This document shows positions 1-6,584 of a stretch of DNA of 8,886 nt, one piece after another (position 1 is the first letter of the stretch; every line of letters begins with the position of its first letter). The stretch lies in the NCBI GenBank assembly GCA_030146365.1, contig JASLBU010000007.1:1-8886 (forward strand). Reading direction: 5' to 3'. The notes beneath the pieces were generated by a model. It was not told where the DNA came from. It saw only the letters and a list, made by a program, of their open reading frames with translations, and ran no database searches. Made by a program: the position numbers and the translations under genes. The stretch comes from Candidatus Limnocylindria bacterium (GTDB taxonomy: Bacteria; Chloroflexota; Limnocylindria; QHBO01).

Positions 1-1872
1 GTCCAGAAGACCGGCGGCCACCTTGCCAGCTCGCTGGGCGCCGTCGAGATCACGCTTGCCCTCCACCGCGTGATGGACTCGCCCCGCGATCGCATCGTGT
101 GGGACACCGGGCACCAGGCCTACGCCCACAAGCTGCTCACCGGACGCTGGGACCGATTCGAGACGCTCCGCCAGCTCGGCGGCATCGGTGGTTTCCCACG
201 GCGCGGGGAGAGCGAGCACGATGTGTTCGATGGCGGCCACGCCGGGACGGGCGTGAGCATCGGGGTCGGCCTGGCGGCGGCTCGTGACCTGAGACCCGCC
301 ACCGACCCGGGACGGCGTCAGCGCATCGCCGTCTGCCTGGGCGACGCGGCCCTGGGCTCCGGGCTGACGATGGAAGCCCTCAACCACGTCGGCCACACGA
401 AGCATCCGCTGCTGATCGTCCTCAACGACAACGAGATGAGCATCAGCCCGTCCGTCGGTGGCCTGTCGACGCGGCTGAACAAGCTGCGGCTGTCGCGCGC
501 GTACCAGGAGACGAAGTCGGTGACCCAGCGGGCGCTGCCGCGCGTCCCCGTGGTCGGAAAGCCGGCCTTCGATCTGCTCGCATGGGCCAAGGAGGGCTTC
601 AAGCGCTCGTGGGCCAAGGTCGGGTTCTTCGAGGACATGGGGATCACCTACATCGGCGTGCTCGACGGCCACGACCGGGAGGACCTCGAGCGTGCCTTCG
701 AGGCGGCCTTCCAGCTCGGGACGCCCGTGCTCGTGCACGTCAAGACCGTGAAGGGACGCGGCTACGCCCCGGCCGAAGAGGACAGCATGAGCTTCCATGG
801 CGCGTCGCTGCCGCCCATCGACCTGTGCCTGATCGACCCGACCGAGGAGCCGCTGCCGGCGGAGGCAGAGCCGAAGGTCAAGCCCAAGACATACACCCAG
901 ACGTTTGCGGAGGAGCTGGTTCGGCTGGCCGGGGCCGACCCGCGCATCACCGCGATCACGGCCGGGATGCCCACCGGCACCGGGCTGTCACGGTTCGCCG
1001 AGCACTTCCCGGCGCGCTTCCACGACGTCGGCATCGCCGAGCAGCATGCGGTCACCATGGCCGCCGGCCTCGCACTGGCCGGAATGCGTCCCGTCGTTGC
1101 CCTGTACTCCACCTTCAGCCAGCGGGGCTACGACGGTCTCGTCCACGACGTCTGCCAGAACGAGCTGCCGGTGCTCCTCGGGCTGGATCGGTCGGGCCTG
1201 GTGGGGGAGGACGGGACGAGCCACCAGGGGATGTTCATGCTGGCCGCCATGCGGTCGCTGCCGAACCTGGCCATCGGGTCGCCGAAGGACGAGCAGGAGA
1301 TGCGCGACCTGGTGGTCACCGCAATGGCCCACGACGGACCGATGGCACTGCTGTACCCGCGCGACGCGGGCGAGGATCTCCCGGACCGGCGCGGCGAGGC
1401 GCTCCCCCTCGGGCGTGCCGAGCTGCTGCGAGGAGGGACGGACGTGCTGTTCGTCGGGTTCGGGCCGATCGTGCAGCGCATGGTCGCGGTCGCCGAGCTG
1501 CTGGGCAGCGACGGACTGTCCGTGGCGGTGATCAACGCTCGCTGGGCGAAGCCGCTCGACGAGGATCTCATCGCGGAGCACGCGACCGGCAAGCGCCTGG
1601 TCGTCACCGCGGAGGAATCGGCCGCGATGGGCGGCTTCGGGGATGGCGTGCTCGACGCGCTCAACCGCGCCGGCATCCGGGTGCCGGTGCACAAGGTCGC
1701 GCTGAGCGATGGCTTCGTGCACCACGGCGCGGTGGATGACCTCCGCCGGCAGCAACGGATCGATGGTCCCGGCATCCTCGACCAGGTTCGCGAGGCGCTC
1801 CGTCACCTGGGCACCGCGCCGACGTCCGCGGCCCCGCTCCGCGAGCCCCGCTCGGAGGCACCCGTCGCCTGA
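1..1872 (+). CDS. dxs: 1-deoxy-D-xylulose-5-phosphate synthase, 5' end missing
   Basis: Dxs condenses pyruvate and glyceraldehyde 3-phosphate in the cytoplasm, using thiamine diphosphate (ThDP) and Mg2+. This is the first step of the MEP isoprenoid pathway. The frame is open from base 1, and its first residues (TGGHLASSLG) are already the conserved Dxs N-terminal motif, so the gene starts upstream; by comparison with E. coli Dxs about 40 codons are missing. The ATG at 70 is internal. Visible motifs in order: WDTGHQAYAHKLLTGR near 100-147; the Mg/ThDP motif around Asp 343-345 with its partner Asn in LNDNEMSISP (~421-450); DGH (~664-672); KGRGYAPAEED (~751-783); the pyrimidine domain IAEQHAV with the catalytic Glu at 1039-1041; DRSGLVGEDG with SHQG (His 1222-1224); and a C-terminal transketolase domain containing NARWAKPLD. 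The visible 623 codons fit the family length. Some usually conserved residues differ: GDG is GDA, GHSSTS is GHAGTG, and PTH is TSH. It is probably a true Dxs, with a smaller chance of a diverged paralogue. It ends 84 nt before tlyA. Confidence 0.93.
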   Translation, partial: VQKTGGHLASSLGAVEITLALHRVMDSPRDRIVWDTGHQAYAHKLLTGRWDRFETLRQLGGIGGFPRRGESEHDVFDGGHAGTGVSIGVGLAAARDLRPATDPGRRQRIAVCLGDAALGSGLTMEALNHVGHTKHPLLIVLNDNEMSISPSVGGLSTRLNKLRLSRAYQETKSVTQRALPRVPVVGKPAFDLLAWAKEGFKRSWAKVGFFEDMGITYIGVLDGHDREDLERAFEAAFQLGTPVLVHVKTVKGRGYAPAEEDSMSFHGASLPPIDLCLIDPTEEPLPAEAEPKVKPKTYTQTFAEELVRLAGADPRITAITAGMPTGTGLSRFAEHFPARFHDVGIAEQHAVTMAAGLALAGMRPVVALYSTFSQRGYDGLVHDVCQNELPVLLGLDRSGLVGEDGTSHQGMFMLAAMRSLPNLAIGSPKDEQEMRDLVVTAMAHDGPMALLYPRDAGEDLPDRRGEALPLGRAELLRGGTDVLFVGFGPIVQRMVAVAELLGSDGLSVAVINARWAKPLDEDLIAEHATGKRLVVTAEESAAMGGFGDGVLDALNRAGIRVPVHKVALSDGFVHHGAVDDLRRQQRIDGPGILDQVREALRHLGTAPTSAAPLREPRSEAPVA

Positions 1873-1901
1873 CGGCCAGCGCGCGGCCATGTGCGGCCCA
1901 G

Positions 1902-1933
1902 GGCGGGAGCTGACGCCGCGCGCCACTCCCGCC
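1902..1933. repeat. 8-bp perfect inverted repeat between dxs and tlyA
   Basis: GGCGGGAG at 1902-1909 is matched exactly by CTCCCGCC at 1926-1933, giving an 8-bp GC-rich stem with a 16-nt loop. It lies 30 nt after the dxs stop. No T-run follows, so it is not a standard intrinsic terminator. It could still end or slow dxs transcription in a high-GC genome. It also ends only 11 nt before the -10-like hexamer of tlyA, so it covers the place where a -35 element or an operator would be. The repeat is visible; its role is not known. Confidence 0.4.
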
Positions 1934-1944
1934 ACGTGACGCCC

Positions 1945-1957
1945 TAGGATTCCCCCG
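1945..1957 (+). promoter_or_regulatory. Candidate leaderless promoter of tlyA (-10 element)
   Basis: TAGGAT at 1945-1950 fits the TANNNT pattern of a sigma-70-type -10 element. It ends 7 nt before the GTG start of tlyA, so transcription would begin at or next to the start codon. The same bases contain a weak AGGA (1946-1949) that could instead act as a Shine-Dalgarno site with an 7-nt gap. No good -35 is seen about 17 nt upstream. The leaderless reading is supported by the same spacing before the RHH gene and recN. Confidence 0.45.
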
Positions 1958-2742
1958 TGGCCCGCATCCGATTGGACCAGCTCCTCACCGAGCGCGGGCT
2001 CGCCACGTCCCGAGCCGAGGCGCAGGCGCGCATCCACGCCGGCGAAGTCAATCTCGCGGGCGCACCCGATCGGAACCTCAAGCCCGGGATGCTGGTCGAT
2101 CGCGCCGCCGGCGTGTCCCTCGTCGAGCGGCCGCGCTGGGCGAGCCGGGCGGGGGCGAAGCTGGAGGCGGCACTGGACGCGTTCGGGCTCGACGTGGGAG
2201 GGGTTGCGGCGCTCGACGCCGGGGCCTCGACCGGCGGCTTCACCGACGTGCTCCTCGCCCGTGGGGCGCGCATCGTGTATGCCGTGGACGTCGGCCGCGG
2301 CCAGCTCGTCGACCGCCTCCAGCGAGACTCGCGGGTCGTCAGCATGGAGCGCACCAACCTCCGGGAGCTCGACCGGCTCCCCGAGCCCGTGGAGGTCGCG
2401 ACGCTGGACCTCAGCTTCATCAGCCTTGCGCTGGTGCTGCCGGCGGTGCGGGCGCTGCTCGCCAATCACGGGACGGTCGTGGCGCTCGTGAAGCCGCAGT
2501 TCGAGGCCGGCCGCCCGGAGGTTCCTCGAGGCGGCGTCGTTCGCGACCCGTCGACCTGGCAGCGGGTCATCGAGGACGTCGGTGCTGCGGCCGCTGCCGT
2601 GGGCCTTGGTCCGCAGGGCGTGATCCGCTCGCCCATCACCGGTGGCGACGGGAACGTGGAGTTCCTCGCGCACCTGCGCGCCGGTGAGGCCCCCGTCGAT
2701 GGGTGGCAGCGCATGGCCGCGGAGGTGGCTCACGTCGGCTGA
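1957..2742 (+). CDS. tlyA: TlyA family rRNA 2'-O-methyltransferase (S4 domain plus FtsJ-like domain)
   Basis: TlyA enzymes use S-adenosylmethionine to 2'-O-methylate C1920 of 23S rRNA and, in the longer type, also C1409 of 16S rRNA. Loss of the enzyme gives capreomycin resistance in mycobacteria. The 261-residue product has an N-terminal S4 RNA-binding domain (about 3-57, with RLDQLLTERGLATSR) and an FtsJ/RrmJ-like methyltransferase domain (about 62-240). The SAM loop is LDAGASTGGFTDVLL (86-100). The K-D-K-E catalytic tetrad is readable as K68 (SRAGAKLE), D151 (LDLSFISL), K179 (LVKPQFEAG) and E235 (GNVEFL), with spacing close to that of M. tuberculosis TlyA. The GTG at 1957 is chosen because it gives a normal-length S4 domain. 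I cannot tell from the sequence whether it is the single- or double-site type. The neighbours nadK and recN match the order tlyA-nadK-recN known from actinobacteria. The hemolysin name sometimes given to this family is historical. Confidence 0.94.
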   Translation: MARIRLDQLLTERGLATSRAEAQARIHAGEVNLAGAPDRNLKPGMLVDRAAGVSLVERPRWASRAGAKLEAALDAFGLDVGGVAALDAGASTGGFTDVLLARGARIVYAVDVGRGQLVDRLQRDSRVVSMERTNLRELDRLPEPVEVATLDLSFISLALVLPAVRALLANHGTVVALVKPQFEAGRPEVPRGGVVRDPSTWQRVIEDVGAAAAAVGLGPQGVIRSPITGGDGNVEFLAHLRAGEAPVDGWQRMAAEVAHVG

Positions 2743-2749
2743 CCGCACG

Positions 2750-2759
2750 GTCGTACGAC
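2750..2759. promoter_or_regulatory. 10-bp perfect palindrome, possible operator
   Basis: GTCGTACGAC is identical to its own reverse complement. It lies in the 37-nt gap after tlyA, 8 bp before the -10-like TACGAT of the next gene, which encodes an RHH protein. RHH repressors commonly bind short palindromes inside their own promoters, so this is a natural candidate for an autoregulatory site. The palindrome and its position are seen directly; binding is inference. A 10-bp palindrome can arise by chance in a GC-rich genome. Confidence 0.4.
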
Positions 2760-2767
2760 GGGCGTAT

Positions 2768-2780
2768 TACGATCAGCCGG
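2768..2780 (+). promoter_or_regulatory. Candidate leaderless promoter of the RHH-nadK unit
   Basis: TACGAT at 2768-2773 fits TANNNT and ends 7 nt before the GTG at 2780. No Shine-Dalgarno site is present before that GTG. The expected -35 position (about 2745-2750) has no TTGACA-like sequence and touches the first base of the palindrome at 2750-2759. It is the only promoter-like signal seen for RHH and nadK apart from read-through from tlyA. Confidence 0.45.
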
Positions 2781-3148
2781 TGAAGCGCAGGAGCGGCGCC
2801 ACCGCGCCACGCGGTCCGCAGGCGGAGCAGCTGGGCATCGGCTTCGAGGGCATCGAGGTCGTCGAGCCCCCGGTGGCGGAGCCGTCGCCGGACACGATGC
2901 GCCAGATCGTCAGCCTGCGAATGCCCGACGCCCTCCTGGTGCGCGTCGAGGAGGCGGCGCAGTCGCGGGGCGTTTCTCCCTCCAGCCTCATGCGCGCGTT
3001 CATCGCGGCGGGCCTGGACCGATCGTACGCGGCGGTGCGGGACCCCAGTGACATGGCCGCCGAGGTCGCAGAGCTGCGCCACAGCATCGAGCGCCTCGCC
3101 GCGCGGCTCGAGCCCCGGCAGTCCACGCCCGAGCCGGCGTCCGAATGA
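2780..3148 (+). CDS. Small ribbon-helix-helix (CopG/Arc-type) DNA-binding protein
   Basis: The 122-residue product is not a family I can name. Residues about 41-81 fit a ribbon-helix-helix fold: a short strand (IVSLRMP, 43-49), helix A (about 50-63), a turn at G64, and helix B starting at SPSS (66-69) and ending near D80. The strand resembles that of phage Arc, where alternate residues enter the DNA major groove; the matching positions here are I43, S45 and R47. An N-terminal basic stretch and a Pro/Glu-rich linker come first. After the fold, V96, L99, I103, L106 and L110 form a regular heptad pattern, suggesting a short coiled coil that could support dimers. The GTG at 2780 is preferred to an ATG at 2642, which would overlap tlyA by 101 nt. 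The stop overlaps the nadK start (ATGA), so the two are translationally coupled. A transcriptional regulator, perhaps of its own operon, is inferred. No toxin partner is adjacent, so an antitoxin role is unlikely. Confidence 0.75.
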   Translation: MKRRSGATAPRGPQAEQLGIGFEGIEVVEPPVAEPSPDTMRQIVSLRMPDALLVRVEEAAQSRGVSPSSLMRAFIAAGLDRSYAAVRDPSDMAAEVAELRHSIERLAARLEPRQSTPEPASE

Positions 3149-3981
3149 GGCGCATCGGCTTCGCGTGGAACCCGTACAGCGAACGGGCCCCGGCTGCGCT
3201 GGCGCGAGGACGTGCCTGGTGCGAGTCGCGCGGCGTGGAGGCGTGGGACGCGAAGGGCGACGACCGCGAGCGCATCGGCGCCGAACTGAGATCGACCGAC
3301 ATCGTGTGCGTGCTCGGCGGAGACGGCACCTTCCTGCGGACCGCTCGCGCGATCGGTGCGTCGGGCGTCCCGGCCCTTGGCATCAACCTCGGACGGATCG
3401 GCTTTCTTGCCAAGGTTGAGTCGGAGGATCTGGAGAAGGCGCTGGACCAGGTCGCGGCGGGGGACTACAGCGTCGAGGAGCGACTGCGCATCGCCGCTCG
3501 GCTGCGGCGCGCGGACGGCAGCGTCGAGGAGCACGCCTGCCTGAACGAGGTCGTCGTGGCCCGTGCCAGGCGCGTGCGCATGATCCGGCTGGAGGTCGAG
3601 GTGTCGGGATCGCACCTGGCCACCTACGTCGCGGACGGCGTGGTGGTCGCGACGCCGACCGGCTCGACCGCCTACAGCTTCAGCGCCGGGGGCTCCATCC
3701 TCGACCCGCGCCTGCGGAACATGGTCATCACTCCGGTGGCCGCCTACCTGTCTCCGCTGCACAGCGTCGTCGCGGGTGAGGTGCACGAGGTCCACCTGAC
3801 GCTGCGCGAGGCGCAGGACGGCGCGCTCATCAGCATCGACGGGCAGGAGGACATGCCGATGGCGGTCGGTGACCGGGTCGAGGTCCGCGCCCTGGCGGAG
3901 CCGCTGCGGATGGTCGAGCCGGCCGGCAGCACGCCGTTCTACGACCTTCTGCGCACGAAGGCCGCCCTGCTGCCGTACTAG
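3145..3981 (+). CDS. nadK: NAD kinase
   Basis: NAD kinase phosphorylates NAD+ to NADP+ in the cytoplasm, using ATP or, in some bacteria, polyphosphate, and so sets the NADP pool. The 278-residue product shows the family motifs: GGDGT at 58-62 (D60 is the expected catalytic Asp), NLGRIGFLA from N81, NE at 134-135 in CLNEVVV, D164 followed by the nucleotide-binding TPTGSTAY (170-177), and DGQ at 232-234. It closes with FYDLLRTKAAL, typical of NadK ends. Length is normal. The ATG at 3145 overlaps the stop of the RHH gene by four bases, so translation probably depends on that gene. A 17-nt gap separates it from recN. The GG-P-x-x-x-P segment seen in many NadKs reads GGSILDP here, a mild variation. 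ATP versus polyphosphate preference cannot be called. Confidence 0.95.
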   Translation: MRRIGFAWNPYSERAPAALARGRAWCESRGVEAWDAKGDDRERIGAELRSTDIVCVLGGDGTFLRTARAIGASGVPALGINLGRIGFLAKVESEDLEKALDQVAAGDYSVEERLRIAARLRRADGSVEEHACLNEVVVARARRVRMIRLEVEVSGSHLATYVADGVVVATPTGSTAYSFSAGGSILDPRLRNMVITPVAAYLSPLHSVVAGEVHEVHLTLREAQDGALISIDGQEDMPMAVGDRVEVRALAEPLRMVEPAGSTPFYDLLRTKAALLPY

Positions 3982-3986
3982 GGGCC

Positions 3987-3999
3987 GATACTGGGCCCA
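3987..3999 (+). promoter_or_regulatory. Candidate leaderless promoter of recN
   Basis: GATACT at 3987-3992 matches TATAAT at four of six positions, including A2 and T6. It ends 7 nt before the recN ATG, the same spacing as before tlyA and the RHH gene. The first base is G rather than T, so this is the weakest of the three. An AGGGG at 3980-3984 overlaps the nadK stop but lies 14 nt from the ATG, far for a Shine-Dalgarno site. recN could also simply be read through from nadK. Confidence 0.35.
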
Positions 4000-5666
4000 T
4001 GGCGCTTCGAGAGCTGGCGGTCGAGAACCTGGCCGTGGTCGAGCGCGTGCGCCTTGTCCTGTCGCCCGGCTTCACGGTGCTGACCGGAGAGACCGGCGCC
4101 GGCAAGTCACTCGTCGTGGACGCGCTGGCGCTCGCTCTCGGCGCGCGTGCATCCACAGATCAGGTGCGCGCCGGGACTGACGCCGCGCGGGTCGAGGCGG
4201 TGTTCGACGCGCCGGCAGTCGGCCCGGAGGACCCGATGGCCGAGGTGGTGGCTGCAGGCGACGGGCTGGCCATCGTCCGTCGTGACATCGCCGCCGACGG
4301 CCGCTCGACCCTGCGGCTGAACGATCGGGCCGTCACGGTCGGCGGGTTGGCGAGCGTCGGCGCGCGGCTGGGTGAGATCCACGGGCAGCATGACCAGCAG
4401 CGCCTCCTGGAGCCGGCCCGCCAGCTGGCGCTCCTCGACGGCTTCGGCGGGCTGGCACCGCTCGTCGCCTCCGTCGCCGAGGCGCATCGCGCGTGGCGGT
4501 CGACGGTCTCGCTCGGAGCCGAGATGGTGACCGACGTGCATGAGCTGGCCCGACAGCTCGAGCTCCTTCGCCACCAGGTGGACGAGATCGCGGCCGCCGA
4601 ACCGCGTCCGGGTGAGGATGCCGAGGTCGAGGCACAGCTGCGCGCCGCCGAGCACGCGGAGTCCATCGTCCGCTCCGCGGACGAGGCGCAGCGTGCATTG
4701 AGCGACGATGGGGGCGCCATGGACCGCCTCGCCGTCGGCGAGCGGAGCCTGCTCGCGGCAGCGCTGCACGACGAGCGATTCGTCTCGCTCGCGGACCGCA
4801 TGGCTTCGCTCGGCGTGGAGGCGGCGGAGCTCGCGCGTGACATCGCGTCGGCGGCCGCTGGTGTGGAGCTGGATCCCCGCAGCCGAGGAGCGGCGGAGGA
4901 GCGGCTGAGCCTTCTCTACGACCTGCGTCGCAAGTACGGCGATACGCTCGATGCCGTCATCGAGTTCGGATCCCGGGCGGCGACGGAGCTGGCGCGTCTG
5001 GCCGACCAGGAGGGGGAGCGGGAACGGCTGCGCCTCGAGGAGCGGGAGCGCCGCGCGGCGCTCGACGAGCTTGCCGCCGGCCTGACCGCCGCGCGCCGCG
5101 ACGCCGCCCGCCGCCTCGAGGCCGCGGTCAACACCGAGCTGCCACCCCTCGGGCTGCCGGCCGGTGCGGTCGGCGTCGAGATCGCGCCCACAGACCCCGG
5201 CCCCACGGGCGCCGACCGCGTGACGTTCACCTTTGCCCCCAACCCGGGCGAGCCCCCGCGTCCGCTCGGCCGCATCGCCTCCGGAGGGGAGTCGAGCCGT
5301 GTCTCGCTGGCACTCAAGGTCGTGCTCGCTGCGGCCGACGAGACGCCCCTCCTCGTCTTCGACGAGGTGGACGCGGGCGTGGGTGGGCGGAACGCGTCCG
5401 CGCTGGGTGAGCGACTTCGGGCACTGAGCCGCTATCACCAGGTCGTGTGCGTGACGCACCTGGCCCAGGTCGCCGCGTACGCGGACACGCATCTGATCGT
5501 CGGCAAGCGGATCGATGGCGGGCGGACCGTCACCGACGTTCGGGAACTGGACGCCATCGGTCGCGCGGAGGAGCTGGCGGCCATGCTCGCGGGTGAAGGA
5601 GCAGGCGCCGAGGCGCGCGTCGCCGCCGAGGCGCTGCTGCGGGCCGCGGCCGGCTTCGGCGGATGA
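3999..5666 (+). CDS. recN: DNA repair protein RecN (SMC-like ATPase)
   Basis: RecN is an SMC-like ATPase that acts early in recombinational repair of double-strand breaks, binding DNA ends and promoting cohesion. The 555-residue product has the usual family length and layout. The N-terminal head starts LRELAVENLAVVE, with Walker A GETGAGKS at 30-37 and GEIHGQHDQQRLL near 125-137. The middle (about 165-390) is rich in Glu, Arg, Ala and Leu, as expected for antiparallel coiled-coil arms. The C-terminal head holds the ABC signature SGGES (428-432), Walker B ending in DEVD (455-458), a D-loop region (GGRNASALG) and the H-loop VTHLAQVAAYAD. The signature reads SGGESS where RecN usually has SGGELS; Ser for Leu is a mild change. 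It follows nadK by 17 nt and overlaps the next gene by ATGA. In many bacteria recN is SOS-induced; no LexA-box-like palindrome is recognised in the 17-nt gap. Confidence 0.95.
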   Translation: MALRELAVENLAVVERVRLVLSPGFTVLTGETGAGKSLVVDALALALGARASTDQVRAGTDAARVEAVFDAPAVGPEDPMAEVVAAGDGLAIVRRDIAADGRSTLRLNDRAVTVGGLASVGARLGEIHGQHDQQRLLEPARQLALLDGFGGLAPLVASVAEAHRAWRSTVSLGAEMVTDVHELARQLELLRHQVDEIAAAEPRPGEDAEVEAQLRAAEHAESIVRSADEAQRALSDDGGAMDRLAVGERSLLAAALHDERFVSLADRMASLGVEAAELARDIASAAAGVELDPRSRGAAEERLSLLYDLRRKYGDTLDAVIEFGSRAATELARLADQEGERERLRLEERERRAALDELAAGLTAARRDAARRLEAAVNTELPPLGLPAGAVGVEIAPTDPGPTGADRVTFTFAPNPGEPPRPLGRIASGGESSRVSLALKVVLAAADETPLLVFDEVDAGVGGRNASALGERLRALSRYHQVVCVTHLAQVAAYADTHLIVGKRIDGGRTVTDVRELDAIGRAEELAAMLAGEGAGAEARVAAEALLRAAAGFGG

Positions 5667-6550
5667 CGGGCGGTCTCGGCGCCGCCATCGAGGCGTTCCT
5701 CCTGGAGCTTCGCGTCGAGCGTGGGCTCTCGCCGCTGACGATCGCTGCCTATCGGCGCGACCTGGCCCAATTCGCACAGCACGGCGGGGGAGAGCGCTGG
5801 CGAACCGACCCCGGGCCGCTGAACCGGTTCATCGCCGGCCTGCAGCGGGGCGGGGCCAAGGGCAGCACCCAGGCGCGGAAGAGCGCCGCCGTACGGAGCT
5901 TCTACCGGTTCGCGCTGCGCGAGGGGCTGGCGACACGCGACGTCCCGGCGCTCGTCGACGCGCCGCGGCCGGGGAGCTACCTGCCGGACGTCCTGGCCGC
6001 CGACGACGTGGAGCGCATCCTCGAGGCGCCGCCTGGCGACGACGCCATCGGCATCCGCGACCGTGCGGTCATGGAGCTGCTCTACGCCTGCGGCCTGCGG
6101 GTGAGCGAGCTCGTCGGGCTGGACACCGACCGGGTCGACCTCCAGGCCCAGCAGGTGCGCGTGATCGGGAAGGGCAACAAGGAGCGGCGCGTGCCGATGG
6201 GAGACGAGGCGCGCGAGCGCCTGCACCGGTACCGCGTCGGCCCGCGGGCCGAATGGACGGCCGGACGTCCGTCACCGGCGGTGTTCGTGAGCCGGCGCGG
6301 AAGGCGGATGACACGGGAGTCCGTGTGGCATCTCGTGCGGCGCTGGGCCGACGCGGCGGGGGTGTCCGAACGCGTGACGCCACACACATTTCGGCACAGT
6401 TTCGCGACCCATCTGCTGGAGGGCGGAGCCGATCTCCGGGTGGTCCAGGCGCTGCTCGGCCATGCTAGCATCAGCACCACCCAGCTCTACACGCACCTGA
6501 CCGGCGAGCGCGTGCGCGAGGTCTACGCCCGGGCGCATCCGAGAGCCTGA
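5663..6550 (+). CDS. xerD: XerC/XerD-type tyrosine recombinase, probably XerD
   Basis: Xer recombinases resolve chromosome dimers by site-specific recombination at dif near the end of replication. The 295-residue product has an N-terminal SAM-like core-binding domain (about 5-90) and a C-terminal catalytic domain with the complete active site: R146 (CGLRVSEL), K170 (IGKGNKERRVP), H241 and R244 (PHTFRHSFATHLL), H267 (LLGHASISTT) and the nucleophile Y276 (LYTHL). The spacing R146-K170 and R244-H267-Y276 equals that of E. coli XerD (R148, K172; R247, H270, Y279). The ATG overlaps the recN stop (ATGA), so the two are translationally coupled. XerC versus XerD is hard to split by eye. XerD is preferred because in M. 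tuberculosis xerD lies downstream of tlyA-nadK-recN. The housekeeping operon position argues against a phage or integron integrase. No dif-like site is recognised in the window. Confidence 0.88.
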   Translation: MTGGLGAAIEAFLLELRVERGLSPLTIAAYRRDLAQFAQHGGGERWRTDPGPLNRFIAGLQRGGAKGSTQARKSAAVRSFYRFALREGLATRDVPALVDAPRPGSYLPDVLAADDVERILEAPPGDDAIGIRDRAVMELLYACGLRVSELVGLDTDRVDLQAQQVRVIGKGNKERRVPMGDEARERLHRYRVGPRAEWTAGRPSPAVFVSRRGRRMTRESVWHLVRRWADAAGVSERVTPHTFRHSFATHLLEGGADLRVVQALLGHASISTTQLYTHLTGERVREVYARAHPRA

Positions 6551-6568
6551 AGCGGACCGCATATCAGC

Positions 6569-6573
6569 AGGAG
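6569..6573 (+). promoter_or_regulatory. Shine-Dalgarno site of the PH/SHOCT gene
   Basis: AGGAG lies 11 nt before the ATG at 6585, in the 34-nt gap after the recombinase gene. It is the clearest ribosome binding site in the window and supports the chosen start. This gene therefore looks to be translated from a leadered message, unlike tlyA, the RHH gene and recN. Confidence 0.6.
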
Positions 6574-6584
6574 TCGACGAGCCG

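Noticed and set aside
70..72. ATG at 70 as the start of dxs
   Set aside because: The frame is open upstream to base 1 and those codons encode the conserved TGGHLA/LG motif, so the true start is outside the window.
582..1739. Second + strand open frame inside dxs (385 codons)
   Set aside because: It is Arg/Gly/Ala-rich with no domain pattern and lies wholly inside the well-supported dxs frame.
1933..1938. CACGTG palindrome before tlyA
   Set aside because: A 6-bp palindrome is expected often by chance in GC-rich sequence and has no partner site nearby.
2642..2644. ATG at 2642 as the start of the RHH gene
   Set aside because: It would overlap tlyA by 101 nt and add residues unlike the rest of the protein; GTG 2780 has a promoter-like element at the right distance.
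988..2748. Long open frame on the - strand opposite dxs and tlyA (586 codons)
   Set aside because: It is antisense to two genes with complete catalytic motifs, has low-complexity Arg/Gly/His/Ala content without recognisable domains, and is typical of shadow frames in GC-rich DNA.
4107..5777. Long open frame on the - strand opposite recN (556 codons)
   Set aside because: It mirrors the codon structure of recN, crosses into the next gene, and shows no family motifs.
5663..6550. Tyrosine recombinase as a phage or integrative-element integrase
   Set aside because: It is coupled to recN in a housekeeping unit, has XerD spacing of catalytic residues, and no attachment repeats, tRNA gene or element genes are nearby.
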